The notes beneath the pieces were generated by a model that ran no database searches, was not told where the DNA came from, and saw only the letters and a program-made list of their open reading frames with translations. Below are positions 43,285-56,508 of a stretch of 57,114 bases of DNA, piece by piece. The first letter of the stretch is position 1. Each line of letters starts with the position of its first letter. Made by a program: the position numbers and the translations under genes. The DNA is taken from contig NZ_JAELUH010000033.1 in NCBI RefSeq assembly GCF_016429215.1, positions 1-57,114 on the forward strand, given 5' to 3'. The DNA is from Herbaspirillum sp. ASV7. GTDB lineage: Bacteria > Pseudomonadota > Gammaproteobacteria > Burkholderiales > Burkholderiaceae_D.

Positions 43285-44310
43285 TTACTTCAAGTCCAGC
43301 ACAATCCGCCCATCAATCTTGCCCTCTTCCATGCGCGCGAAGATGGCATTGATGTTGTCCAGCTTGTCCCAGCTGAAGTGGGCGGCGACCTTGCCTTCGG
43401 CGGCAAAGACCAGCGATTCTTCCAGGTCCTGGCGGGTGCCGACGATGGAGCCGCGCACCGTGATGCGCTTCAACACCGTATTGAACACCGGCAGCGTGAT
43501 GTCGCCCGGTGGCAGACCGACCAGGGCCATGGTGCCGCGCGAACGCAGGAAGCCGAAGGCCTGTTCCATGGCCTTGGGCGAAACTGCTGTCACCAGCGCG
43601 CCGTGGGCGCCGCCGATGATGCGCTGGACCTCGTTGACCGCATTGATGTTGCGACCATCGACCACCAGATCGGCCCCCAGCTTCTTGGCCAGGGCCAGCT
43701 TGTCTTCGTGGATGTCGGCGGCGACCACGTGCATGCCCATGGCCTTGGCGTATTGCACGGCCATGTGGCCCAGTCCGCCGATGCCGGAGATCACCACCCA
43801 TTCACCGGGGCGTACCTCGGTTTCCTTCAAGCCCTTGTAGACGGTCACGCCGGCGCACAGCACCGGGGCGGCCGGGCCGAAGTCCAGGCCATCGGGCAGG
43901 CGGCCGACATAGTTGGGATCGGCCAGGCCGTACTGGGCAAAGCTGCCATTGACGGAGTAGCCGGTGTTCTGTTGTTCGGCGCACAGCGTTTCCCAGCCGG
44001 TGCGGCAGGGCTGGCAGCAGCCGCAGGCGGTGTGCAGCCAGGGCACGCCGACGCGGTCGCCTTCCTTGATGCGCTTGACGCCGGCACCCAGCGCGGCCAC
44101 ATAGCCGGTACCTTCGTGGCCGGGGATGAAGGGGGGCTGGGGCTTGACCGGCCAATCGCCATGGGCGGCATGCAAATCGGTGTGGCACACGCCACTGGCT
44201 TCGAACTTGACCAGGATCTGGCCCGGACCGGGCGTCGGGATGGGGACTTCCTCGATCGACAGGGGCTTGCCGAATTCGCGGACGACGGCGGCTTTCATGG
44301 TTTGCGTCAT
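43285..44310 (-). CDS. adhP: Zinc-dependent alcohol dehydrogenase (AdhP type)
   Basis: 341 residues of the zinc MDR family. Catalytic zinc site: Cys in SGVCHTDLH, His in PGHEGTGYV and Cys in PVLCAGVTVYKGLK. Structural zinc: CGCCQPCRTGWETLC. NAD-binding GIGGLGHMAVQYAKAMG. It oxidises primary alcohols such as ethanol with NAD+. The start is the ATG five bases after AAGGAG (two codons inside the longest frame). It stands alone with its own terminator. Confidence 0.92.
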   Translation of the reverse strand: MTQTMKAAVVREFGKPLSIEEVPIPTPGPGQILVKFEASGVCHTDLHAAHGDWPVKPQPPFIPGHEGTGYVAALGAGVKRIKEGDRVGVPWLHTACGCCQPCRTGWETLCAEQQNTGYSVNGSFAQYGLADPNYVGRLPDGLDFGPAAPVLCAGVTVYKGLKETEVRPGEWVVISGIGGLGHMAVQYAKAMGMHVVAADIHEDKLALAKKLGADLVVDGRNINAVNEVQRIIGGAHGALVTAVSPKAMEQAFGFLRSRGTMALVGLPPGDITLPVFNTVLKRITVRGSIVGTRQDLEESLVFAAEGKVAAHFSWDKLDNINAIFARMEEGKIDGRIVLDLK

Positions 44311-44558
44311 ATGCACTCCTTGAGGGGATCATCAGGATGCGTGCAGACTGGCGGCGGCTTCGCGACTGCATGAGCCACCTGCCTTGCCTGTGCGCGCATC
44401 CCACTATCCCCCGGCCGTGCAGCGACGACAATCGATGAATGCAGATGAATTGATCCATGTCTCCCAGTGCCCGAAAACAGGGAAGGGCGGCACGTAAAAC
44501 AGCGTAATGACTTAACCGGAAATCAACAAAAGGAAATCAGCAACATTGCACCGGATCA

Positions 44559-45317
44559 TCATTTCGCAATCACCACTTCCACCTCGGTCTCGGCCAGTAC
44601 CTTGGCCAGTTCCGGTGGCGGTGGGGCATCGGTGAAGAGCACGTCGATCTGCGAGAGGTGCGCCATCTTCACCAGCGCCTGCCGGCCGAACTTGCTGGCG
44701 TCGGCCACCAGCCAGACCTGGCGCGATTGCTCGATGATGGTCTGGGCCACCTTGACCTCGCGCGCGTCGAAGTCGCGCAGCACGCCATCCATCTCGATGC
44801 TGGAGATGCCGATGATGCCGATGTCGACCTTGAACTGGCGGATGAAATCGATGGTGGCCTCGCCCACCACGCCACGGTCACGCGGGCGCACCACGCCGCC
44901 GGCGATGATGACTTCCAGCTCGGGATTGCTGCCCAGCGTGGTGGCCACGTTGAGGTTATTGGTCACCACGTGGAGGTTCTTGTGCTTCTGCAGCGACTGC
45001 GCCACCTCTTCGGTGGTAGTGCCCAGGTTCAGGATCAGCGAGCAGCCATCCGGCACACGCGCGGCCACCGTGCGACCGATGCGCCGCTTGGCCTCGGCAT
45101 GCATGACCTGGCGCTGCGGATAGGCGATGTTCTCGGTCGAGGACAGCAGCCCGACCCCGCCGTGGTAGCGCGCCAGCAGGCTCTCATCGACCATGGCCTT
45201 GACGTCGCGGCGCACCGTCTGGGTGGTCACGTTGAGTTGTTGCGCCAGTTCTTCTACCGAGATCGTGCCGTGCTTGCGCACGCACTCCAGCAGGGTTTGT
45301 TGCCTGGGATTGAGCAT
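44559..45317 (-). CDS. glpR: DeoR-type repressor of glycerol genes
   Basis: 252 residues. N-terminal DeoR winged helix (NPRQQTLLECVRKHGTISVEELAQQLNVTTQTVRRDVKAMVDESLLARYHGGV) and the sugar-phosphate-sensing domain (DGCSLILNLGTTTEEVAQSL, VVTNNLNVATTL, IIAGGVVRPRDRGVVGE, DIGIIGISSIEMDG). GlpR binds sn-glycerol 3-phosphate as inducer. It is divergent from glpD and the glycerol import genes, with repeated operator half-sites between. The start is at the Met opening the HTH; 15 extra codons upstream overlap the operators. Confidence 0.92.
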   Translation of the reverse strand: MLNPRQQTLLECVRKHGTISVEELAQQLNVTTQTVRRDVKAMVDESLLARYHGGVGLLSSTENIAYPQRQVMHAEAKRRIGRTVAARVPDGCSLILNLGTTTEEVAQSLQKHKNLHVVTNNLNVATTLGSNPELEVIIAGGVVRPRDRGVVGEATIDFIRQFKVDIGIIGISSIEMDGVLRDFDAREVKVAQTIIEQSRQVWLVADASKFGRQALVKMAHLSQIDVLFTDAPPPPELAKVLAETEVEVVIAK

Positions 45318-45355
45318 TTTTCTATTGAAAACCGAATAACAACGATGATCGAATT

Positions 45356-45387
45356 CGAACATTAAAAAACATAAACGAACTTAAAAC
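45356..45387. promoter_or_regulatory. Candidate GlpR operator: direct repeat
   Basis: CGAACATTAAAA and CGAACTTAAAAC start exactly 20 bases apart (about two helical turns) in the glpR-glpD intergenic region. The TTCG/CGAA core is that of GlpR sites. A third, weaker copy (CCGAATAAC) lies near 45332. This would repress both divergent transcripts without glycerol 3-phosphate. Confidence 0.6.
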
Positions 45388-45498
45388 AACAAATAATTGT
45401 TGATTTACTTTCGGGATGTCGCTTATCTTACGGTGCATTGGCAATTCCCGGGGACTGCATGGGCGTTGCGCGCAACGAATGAAGTGGAGAAGAGGCGA

Positions 45499-47037
45499 AT
45501 GGCGCTCGAATACGATCTGTTGGTGGTAGGCGGTGGCATCAACGGCGCAGGCATTGCCCGCGACGCGGCCGGCCGTGGCTTGCGGGTGTTGCTGTGCGAA
45601 CAGCATGACCTGGCCCAGCACACCTCTTCGGCCAGCACCAAGCTGATCCACGGCGGCTTGCGCTATCTGGAGTATTACGAGTTCAAGCTGGTGCGCAAGG
45701 CCCTGCAGGAGCGCGAAGTGCTGCTGCGCTCGGCGCCGCACATCATCTGGCCACTGCGCTTCGTCATGCCGCATGACGCCAACCAGCGCCCGGCCTGGAT
45801 GATCCGCGCCGGCCTGTTCCTCTACGATTACCTGGCCAGGCGCGAGATCCTGCCGGCCTCCGAAGGTGCCAATTTCAGCCGCCACGTGGCCGGCCAGCCG
45901 CTTAAGGGCGATTACCACCGTGGCTTCGTCTATTCCGATGGCTGGGTGGACGATGCGCGCCTGGTCGTGCTCAACGCCATGGATGCACAGCAACGCGGCG
46001 CCCGCATCCTCACCCGTACCCGCTGCGCCAGCGTGCGCCGTGACGGCGAGCTCTGGCATGCAGTGCTGGAACACCAGCAGGACGGGGGCGTACAGCTTGA
46101 AGAAGTGCGCGCCCGCGCCATCGTCAACGCCGCCGGTCCCTGGGCTGCGCGCTTTGCGCAATCGGTGCCGCAGGCCAAGCCGGGCCGCAGCCTGCGCCTG
46201 ATCAAGGGCAGCCACATCGTGGTCAAGCGCCTGTTCGATCACCCGTATGCCTATATCTTCCAGAATCCCGACAAGCGCATCATCTTCGCCATCCCCTACC
46301 AGGACGAGTTCACGCTGATCGGCACCACCGATCTCGAATACCACGGCGATGCCGGCAAGGTCGAGATCGACCAGGGCGAGATCGACTACCTGTGCGAGAT
46401 GGCCAACCGCTATTTCAAGCGCCAGATCTCGCGCGACGACGTGGTCTGGACCTATTCGGGCGTGCGTCCGCTGCTGGACGACAGTGCCGAGAACGCTTCG
46501 GCGATCACCCGCGATTACCTGCTCGAATGCGATGATGCCGGCGCCCCCATGTTGAATGTCTGGGGCGGCAAGATCACCACCTACCGCAAGCTGGCCGAGG
46601 AAGCGCTGGCCCTGCTGGCTCCCAGCCTGGGCGCGTCCACGCGCTCCTGGACGGCCACGGCCCCGCTGCCGGGGGGCGACCTGCAGGAGGCCGGCAAGCT
46701 GGTCGGCCGCTACGATTTCGATGCCTTCCTGCGGGCTTTCCAGGCACGCCACCCGTGGTTGCCGGACGCACTGGCGCGTCGCTATGCACGCAGCTATGGC
46801 ACCCGTGCCGAACACATCATCGGCCAGGCCGACCGCATGGCGGCGCTGGGCGAGGAACTGGCGCCCGGCCTCTACGAGGCCGAGGCGCGTTATCTGGTCC
46901 AGGCTGAATGGGCGCGCAGCGCCGACGACATCCTGTGGCGCCGTAGCAAGCTGGGGCTGCATTGCCAGCCGCAGCACCGGGAGCGGCTGGAGACCTGGCT
47001 GGCGCAATTGCCCGACCCAGGCTCCACGCCCCGCTAA
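45499..47037 (+). CDS. glpD: Aerobic glycerol-3-phosphate dehydrogenase
   Basis: 512 residues, the usual GlpD length. FAD-binding motif DLLVVGGGINGAGIARDAAGRG, the DAO-type blocks SSASTKLIHGGLRYLEYYEFKLVREAL-like (here KALQEREVLL), IVNAAGPWA and IPYQDEFTLIGTTDLEY. The C-terminal domain ends with WARSADDILWRRSKLGL. It oxidises glycerol 3-phosphate to DHAP and passes electrons to quinone at the inner membrane. The start is the ATG after AGAAGAGGCG; the longer frame overlaps the regulatory region. Confidence 0.96.
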   Translation: MALEYDLLVVGGGINGAGIARDAAGRGLRVLLCEQHDLAQHTSSASTKLIHGGLRYLEYYEFKLVRKALQEREVLLRSAPHIIWPLRFVMPHDANQRPAWMIRAGLFLYDYLARREILPASEGANFSRHVAGQPLKGDYHRGFVYSDGWVDDARLVVLNAMDAQQRGARILTRTRCASVRRDGELWHAVLEHQQDGGVQLEEVRARAIVNAAGPWAARFAQSVPQAKPGRSLRLIKGSHIVVKRLFDHPYAYIFQNPDKRIIFAIPYQDEFTLIGTTDLEYHGDAGKVEIDQGEIDYLCEMANRYFKRQISRDDVVWTYSGVRPLLDDSAENASAITRDYLLECDDAGAPMLNVWGGKITTYRKLAEEALALLAPSLGASTRSWTATAPLPGGDLQEAGKLVGRYDFDAFLRAFQARHPWLPDALARRYARSYGTRAEHIIGQADRMAALGEELAPGLYEAEARYLVQAEWARSADDILWRRSKLGLHCQPQHRERLETWLAQLPDPGSTPR

Positions 47038-47086
47038 GCCCAGGTCGCCGCAAGCCATCAATCAAAAATAGCAGTGAGGAGACAGC

Positions 47087-48187
<1,101 letters not shown>

Positions 48188-48188
48188 C

Positions 48189-49277
<1,089 letters not shown>

Positions 49278-49281
49278 GCAC

Positions 49282-50167
<886 letters not shown>

Positions 50168-50175
<8 letters not shown>

Positions 50176-50986
50176 GACCCAGGACAATACCGTCACGCGC
50201 ATGCTGGTGATGGCGATCTACATCGCCTTCACGCTGATCCCGCTGTACTGGTTGCTCAACACCTCGCTCAAGACCAACGAAGAGACGCTGTCGGTCTTCA
50301 CGCTCTGGCCCAACCAGCCGACGCTGAACAACTTCAAGGTGATCTTCACCGATCCCTCGTGGTATTCGGGCTACATCAACTCCATCATCTACGTGGCCAT
50401 GAATACCGTCATGTCCCTGCTGGTGGCGTTGCCGGCGGCGTATGCGTTCTCGCGCTACCGCTTCCTGGGTGACAAGCACATGTTCTTCTGGCTGCTGACC
50501 AACCGCATGACGCCGCCGGCGGTGTTCCTGCTGCCGTTCTTCCAGCTCTATTCCACCATCGGCCTGTCGGATACCCACATCGCCGTGGCCCTGGCGCACA
50601 TGCTCTTCAACGTGCCGCTGGCGGTGTGGATCCTGGAAGGCTTCATGTCGGGCGTGCCGCGCGAGATCGACGAGACCGCCTATATCGATGGCTTCTCCTT
50701 CCCGCGTTTCTTCGTGCGCATCTTCCTGCCGCTGATCAAGTCCGGGGTGGGGGTGACGGCCTTCTTCTGCTTCATGTTCAGCTGGGTCGAGTTGCTGCTG
50801 GCCCGCACGCTGACCTCGGTCAACGCCAAGCCCATCAGCGCCATCATGACCCGTACCGCTTCGGCGGCGGGCATGGACTGGGGCATCCTGGCCGCGGCCG
50901 GTGTATTGACGATTATTCCCGGGGCACTGGTGATCTGGTTCGTGCGCAACCACATCGCCAAGGGCTTCGCGATGGGGAGAGTGTGA
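50168..50986 (+). CDS. glpQ: Glycerol ABC transporter permease 2
   Basis: 272 residues, MalG-like. EAA loop EIDETAYIDGFSFPRFFVRIFLPLIKSG. Membrane segments at VMAIYIAFTLIPLYWLL, IIYVAMNTVMSLLVALPAAYAF, HIAVALAHMLFNVPLAVWIL, VTAFFCFMFSWVELLLA and ILAAAGVLTIIPGALVIWFV. Starts inside glpP (ATGAATAA overlap), so translation is coupled. Pairs with GlpP to form the membrane channel. Confidence 0.92.
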
Positions 50987-50988
50987 TC

Positions 50989-51273
50989 ATGGCAAGTGCA
51001 TTTTCGTGGATGTCCTGGACGGTGCCGGTGGCGATCTTCTTCGCATGCGTGGCACTCATGCTGGTGGGAATGACGATCTGGGAGGTCCGTTCTCCCACCA
51101 TCGAACGCAAGGGCTTCCTGCCCATGCGCACCACACGCGGCGATCGCCTGTTCATCGGCCTGCTCAGCGCGGCCTATATCAACCTGGCCTGGGTCGGTCT
51201 GACCGACCTGGACCAGTGGTATGCCGCAGCCCTGGGTTTGCTGGCATTACTGGTGATCATGCGAAAGGGTTGA
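50989..51273 (+). CDS. glpU: DUF2160 small membrane protein of the glycerol transporter
   Basis: 94 residues, DUF2160: two N-terminal hydrophobic stretches (WMSWTVPVAIFFACVALMLVGMTIWEV) and a C-terminal one (WYAAALGLLALLVIM), with the conserved SPTIERKGFLPMRTTRGDRLFIGLL. It begins two bases after glpQ. In the rhizobial glycerol operon the equivalent gene is glpU, of unknown function within the transporter. The true ATG is two codons after GTGTGATC of glpQ's end. Confidence 0.88.
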   Translation: MASAFSWMSWTVPVAIFFACVALMLVGMTIWEVRSPTIERKGFLPMRTTRGDRLFIGLLSAAYINLAWVGLTDLDQWYAAALGLLALLVIMRKG

Positions 51274-51284
51274 TCCGATGACTC

Positions 51285-51379
51285 CCGTTCGTCCTGAGTA
51301 GCGGCGTAGCCGCGTATCGAAGGCGCTTCTGCTTGAGCGCCTTCGATACGGCCCAGGTGGGCCTACTCAGTCCGAACGG
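51285..51379. repeat. REP/BIME-like palindromic element inside the glp operon
   Basis: A nested palindrome. Outer arms CCGTTCGTCCTGAGTAG and CTACTCAGTCCGAACGG pair with two mismatches; inner arms CGTATCGAAGGCGCT and AGCGCCTTCGATACG are perfect with an eight-base loop; GC hairpins CGGC-GTA-GCCG and GGCCC-AGGT-GGGCC flank it. The TTCGTCCTGAGTAG and TATCGAAGG words are those of dispersed repeats common in beta- and gammaproteobacteria. It lies between glpU and glpV and may set their relative expression. Confidence 0.85.
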
Positions 51380-51506
51380 ATCGTATTTGTTGGGCCACGG
51401 GTTCGGGTTTTGTTGCAGCAGGCAGTAGATCTGACACTAGAACGGTCGTCCGGGGATTCTCCTTCCCTACCCGGCACGCCAAATCAGGGGAAGGTGACGA
51501 GGAGAC

Positions 51507-53255
<1,749 letters not shown>

Positions 53256-53378
53256 GATGGCGTGAGCTTGCAGTGCATGTCATCCCGGCTGCGGCCGGGG
53301 TGACATTGTCGTTTCAGGGCACTACCCTTGGTGACATGGCAATGCCAGGTCGCCCTACCGGATTTCAAGCCGGTTTCA

Positions 53379-53411
53379 ATTCAGTATCGATTCAGTATCG
53401 ATTCAGTATCA
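53379..53411. repeat. Three tandem 11-base repeats upstream of glpK
   Basis: ATTCAGTATCG occurs twice in succession and a third time as ATTCAGTATCA, starting at 53379, 53390 and 53401. A fourth, decayed copy (CAAGTCAGTCAG) follows near 53421. It ends 33 bases before the glpK start. One repeat per helical turn could be a regulator array or simple slippage. Confidence 0.8.
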
Positions 53412-53444
53412 AGTCCGTTTCAAGTCAGTCAGCAAGGAACCACC

Positions 53445-54926
53445 ATGGCCTATCTGCTCGCCCTCGACCAGGGCACCTCCAGCTCGCGCAGCATCATCTT
53501 CGATGAGCACGGCGCCATCGTCGCCACCGCCCAGCAGGAATTCCCGCAGATCTTCCCCCAGCCGGGCTGGGTCGAACACGATCCCCTGGACCTGTGGCGC
53601 AGCCAGTTGCAGACCGCACAGAAGGTGCTGGCGCAAAGCGGCATCAAGGCCGATCAGCTGAGCGCACTGGGCATCACCAACCAGCGCGAGACCACCGTGG
53701 TGTGGGAGCGCGCTACCGGCAAGCCGGTCTACAACGCCGTGGTGTGGCAGGACCGCCGCGCCGAGGTGGTCTGCGCCGCCCTGCGTGAGCGCGGCCTGGG
53801 TGAGGCCATCCGCGAAAAGACCGGGCTGGTGCTGGACCCGTATTTCTCCGGCACCAAGCTGCGCTGGATCCTCGACAACGTCCCCGGACTGCGCGCCCGT
53901 GCCGAGCGCGGCGAGCTGCTCTTCGGCACCGTCGACAGCTGGCTGGTCTGGAACCTGACCGGTGGCCGCCTGCATGTGACCGATGTGTCCAATGCTTCGC
54001 GCACCATGCTGTTCAATATCCACACCGGTGCCTGGGATGCGCAATTGCTGGAGTGGCTGGCGATCCCCGCGTCCATGCTGCCGCAGGTGCAGGCCTCCTC
54101 CCATCTCTATGGCGAGATCGATGCCGCCCACCTGGGCGCGGCGGTGAAGATCGGTGGCATCGCCGGCGACCAGCAGTCGGCCCTGTTCGGCCAGGCCTGC
54201 GTGCGTCCCGGCATGGCCAAGAATACCTATGGCACCGGCTGCTTCATGCTGCTGCATACGGGCGAACAATGCGCCCAGTCGCACAATGGCTTGATCAGCA
54301 CGGCAGCCTGTCAGGTCGACGAGAAGAAACAATATGCGCTGGAAGGCAGCGTCTTCATCGGCGGTGCCGTGGTGCAATGGCTGCGCGATGGCTTGAAGGC
54401 GATCAAGACCTCCACCGACGTGGAAGGCCTGGCCGCCTCGGTGGAGGATTCGGGTGGGGTGGTGTTCGTGCCGTCTTTCACCGGGCTGGGCGCGCCGTAC
54501 TGGAACCCCTCGGCCAAGGGCGCCATCGTCGGCTTGAGCCGTGGCAGCACGGTGGCGCACATCGCCCGCGCGGCGCTGGAGTCGATTGCCTTCCAGAGTA
54601 CCGCGCTGCTCAATGCCATGGTGCGTGATGCGGTCTCGCCGATCACCGAACTGCGCGTGGATGGTGGCGCGGCCGCCAACAACCTGCTGCTGCAGTTCCA
54701 GGCCGACCTGCTGGGCATCCCGGTGATCCGCCCGCAGGTGACCGAGACCACCGCCCTGGGCGCAGCCTATCTGGCCGGGCTGGCGACCGGTGTGTATCGC
54801 GATCTGTCAGAGTTGTCGGCACAGTGGCGCATGGAGCATACCTTCCTGCCCAGCATCGGCCGCGACCAGGCCCAGGAGCGTATCCACGCCTGGGAAGCCG
54901 CCATCGCCCAGGTCAGCGCCGGCTAG
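53445..54926 (+). CDS. glpK: Glycerol kinase
   Basis: 493 residues, FGGY kinase. N-terminal phosphate loop [19 protein letters not shown], substrate residues in [21 protein letters not shown] and [10 protein letters not shown] site [12 protein letters not shown] and [13 protein letters not shown], and the C-terminal FGGY signature region ([22 protein letters not shown]). Converts glycerol to glycerol 3-phosphate, trapping it for GlpD and producing the GlpR inducer. The ATG follows AGCAAGGAACC. Its TAG shares the bases CTAG with the stop of the convergent HD-GYP gene. Confidence 0.96.
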   Translation: MAYLLALDQGTSSSRSIIFDEHGAIVATAQQEFPQIFPQPGWVEHDPLDLWRSQLQTAQKVLAQSGIKADQLSALGITNQRETTVVWERATGKPVYNAVVWQDRRAEVVCAALRERGLGEAIREKTGLVLDPYFSGTKLRWILDNVPGLRARAERGELLFGTVDSWLVWNLTGGRLHVTDVSNASRTMLFNIHTGAWDAQLLEWLAIPASMLPQVQASSHLYGEIDAAHLGAAVKIGGIAGDQQSALFGQACVRPGMAKNTYGTGCFMLLHTGEQCAQSHNGLISTAACQVDEKKQYALEGSVFIGGAVVQWLRDGLKAIKTSTDVEGLAASVEDSGGVVFVPSFTGLGAPYWNPSAKGAIVGLSRGSTVAHIARAALESIAFQSTALLNAMVRDAVSPITELRVDGGAAANNLLLQFQADLLGIPVIRPQVTETTALGAAYLAGLATGVYRDLSELSAQWRMEHTFLPSIGRDQAQERIHAWEAAIAQVSAG

Positions 54927-56161
54927 GCATTGGTCACGGGCGGTGCGCCGGTGCTGAGCAACTGCATGGAGTCGAGGTGGCTCAGGCGCGCCCATTCTTC
55001 GCCGCCGCGCGCGACGATGGTGTCGGCCTCAGGCGTGGCCAGCAGGTCGAGGATCTCGGTATCGCTGACCTGCATGTCGTCGTTGTAGCGGAATACCTTC
55101 AACACCGGCCGGGTCAGATCCTGGGCGTTCTGGCGGACCACGAAGCCGGAGCGGCCCGACTCCAGCTTGACGATGGAGCCCACCGGATAGATGCCCAGCG
55201 TCTTGACGAAGGCCAGAAACATGGCGCGGTCGAAATGGCCGGTCCAGGTCGCCATGGTGGAGATGGCCTCGGCCGGATCCCAGGCACGCTTGTAGGGGCG
55301 GTCCGAGGTGAGGGCGTCGTAGACGTCGCAGATCGCCGCCATGCGTGCGTACAGCGTGATGGATCCGCTGCGCAGCGCCTCCGGGTAGCCGTTGCCATCG
55401 ATCTTCTCGTGGTGGTGCAGGCAGACGTCGCGCGCGTAGTCGGGGACGTTGGGATCCTGGCTCAGGTATTTATAGCCCAGTTCGGGGTGTTTCTTGATGA
55501 GGGAGAATTCCTCATCGGTCAGCTTGCCGGGCTTGTTGAGCAGCTCGTGCGGGATGAAGGCCTTGCCCACGTCATGCAGGAAACCGCCCAGGCCGGCCTC
55601 GCGGCAGGATTTCTCGTCCAGGCCCAGGGTGCGGCCCAACGCCACCATCAGGGCGCAGACCGCCACCGAGTGCAGGTAGGTGTATTCATCGGCCAGCTTC
55701 AGACGCAGCACGCTGAGCATGCCGTTGGGGCTTTCCAGGACCGAACCGGCGATTTCCTCCACCACCGAGACGCAGCGGTCCATGTCCAGCACGCGGCCCA
55801 TGCGGGCTTCGCTGAACATGGCCTTGGTGGCCTTCTTGGCCGTCTCGCGCAGGGTCATGGCGTCCAGCAGGGTGGCATCGATGGCCGGTGCCGGCGCCGG
55901 TTCGCTGGCCGGTGCTGGTGTGGTGGGCGGCTCGGCGAGGTCAGTGACTTGCTCGCCCTCATCCTCTTGCGCAGCCACGTCCAGCCCCTTGGAAATATCG
56001 ATCCAGCAATAGGCGATGCCGCTGGCATGGGCCTGCTTCAGGTCGGCGTCATTCTTGAGGAGGAACTTGTTCTTCCAGAATGGATGGTCCAGCCATGCGG
56101 CCTCGAAGCCGCAGAAATACATGCCGAGGACCAGATCCTCCACTTTGATTTTCTTTAACAT
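54923..56161 (-). CDS. HD-GYP c-di-GMP phosphodiesterase with N-terminal DUF3391, second copy
   Basis: 412 residues, same architecture as the protein at 21204-22412: DUF3391 ([44 protein letters not shown]), Pro/Ala-rich linker, then HD-GYP with FLHDVGK at ~194-200 and [12 protein letters not shown] at ~248-259. Both metal-binding motifs are intact, so it should hydrolyse c-di-GMP. Large parts are nearly superimposable on the other copy ([46 protein letters not shown]), indicating paralogues. Start is the first Met of the conserved domain. Confidence 0.9.
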   Translation of the reverse strand: MLKKIKVEDLVLGMYFCGFEAAWLDHPFWKNKFLLKNDADLKQAHASGIAYCWIDISKGLDVAAQEDEGEQVTDLAEPPTTPAPASEPAPAPAIDATLLDAMTLRETAKKATKAMFSEARMGRVLDMDRCVSVVEEIAGSVLESPNGMLSVLRLKLADEYTYLHSVAVCALMVALGRTLGLDEKSCREAGLGGFLHDVGKAFIPHELLNKPGKLTDEEFSLIKKHPELGYKYLSQDPNVPDYARDVCLHHHEKIDGNGYPEALRSGSITLYARMAAICDVYDALTSDRPYKRAWDPAEAISTMATWTGHFDRAMFLAFVKTLGIYPVGSIVKLESGRSGFVVRQNAQDLTRPVLKVFRYNDDMQVSDTEILDLLATPEADTIVARGGEEWARLSHLDSMQLLSTGAPPVTNA

Positions 56162-56346
56162 TTCCTTGTATCTCTACGGCCTACCGGGGCAACGATGGAC
56201 TGCGGCACCACGGTCAAGTCAGCCTTGATCGGGATTGCCATTCGTTAATCATCTCATATGAATGAGTGGATGTGAACGGTTGAGGTGAACCGTGATGAAT
56301 TGCGACCGGATTGTGGCTGCCGCTCAAACTTGCTAAGATGCGGCGC

Positions 56347-56406
56347 GGAGATGGCATTCCTCCCCGAACCGCCGCCGCCCCCGCGCTGCGGCTGATGATG
56401 CCTACG
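56347..56406 (+). ncRNA. Fluoride riboswitch (crcB motif)
   Basis: The aptamer consensus is matched throughout: GGAGATGGCAT, then CTCCCC closing the first helix (GGAG 56347-56350 with CTCC 56360-56363), GAACCGCC, a GC hairpin, and GGCTGATGATGCCTACGG. The pseudoknot GGCAT (56353-56357) pairs with ATGCC (56398-56402). Just after it TGCCTAC (56399-56405) can instead pair with GTAGGCA (56427-56433), enclosing a second stem CCTGG/CCGGG. That alternative competes with the pseudoknot and is the likely expression switch. No T-tract follows, so control may be translational or Rho-dependent. The gene 103 bases downstream is a CLC-F type transporter. The 56162-56346 part holds nothing else recognisable. 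Confidence 0.93.
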
Positions 56407-56508
56407 GAACCTGGACCACCGGGACTGTAGGCACGCGCATATGGCAGACACGCCTGTGCAGCCTCCGCTCCTGTCGGCCTGGCTGGTAAAACCCACAATC
56501 GCTGCCAC

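Noticed and set aside
56399..56433. Intrinsic terminator after the fluoride aptamer
   Set aside because: The alternative stem is convincing but no T-tract follows, so I call it an expression-platform stem and not a terminator.
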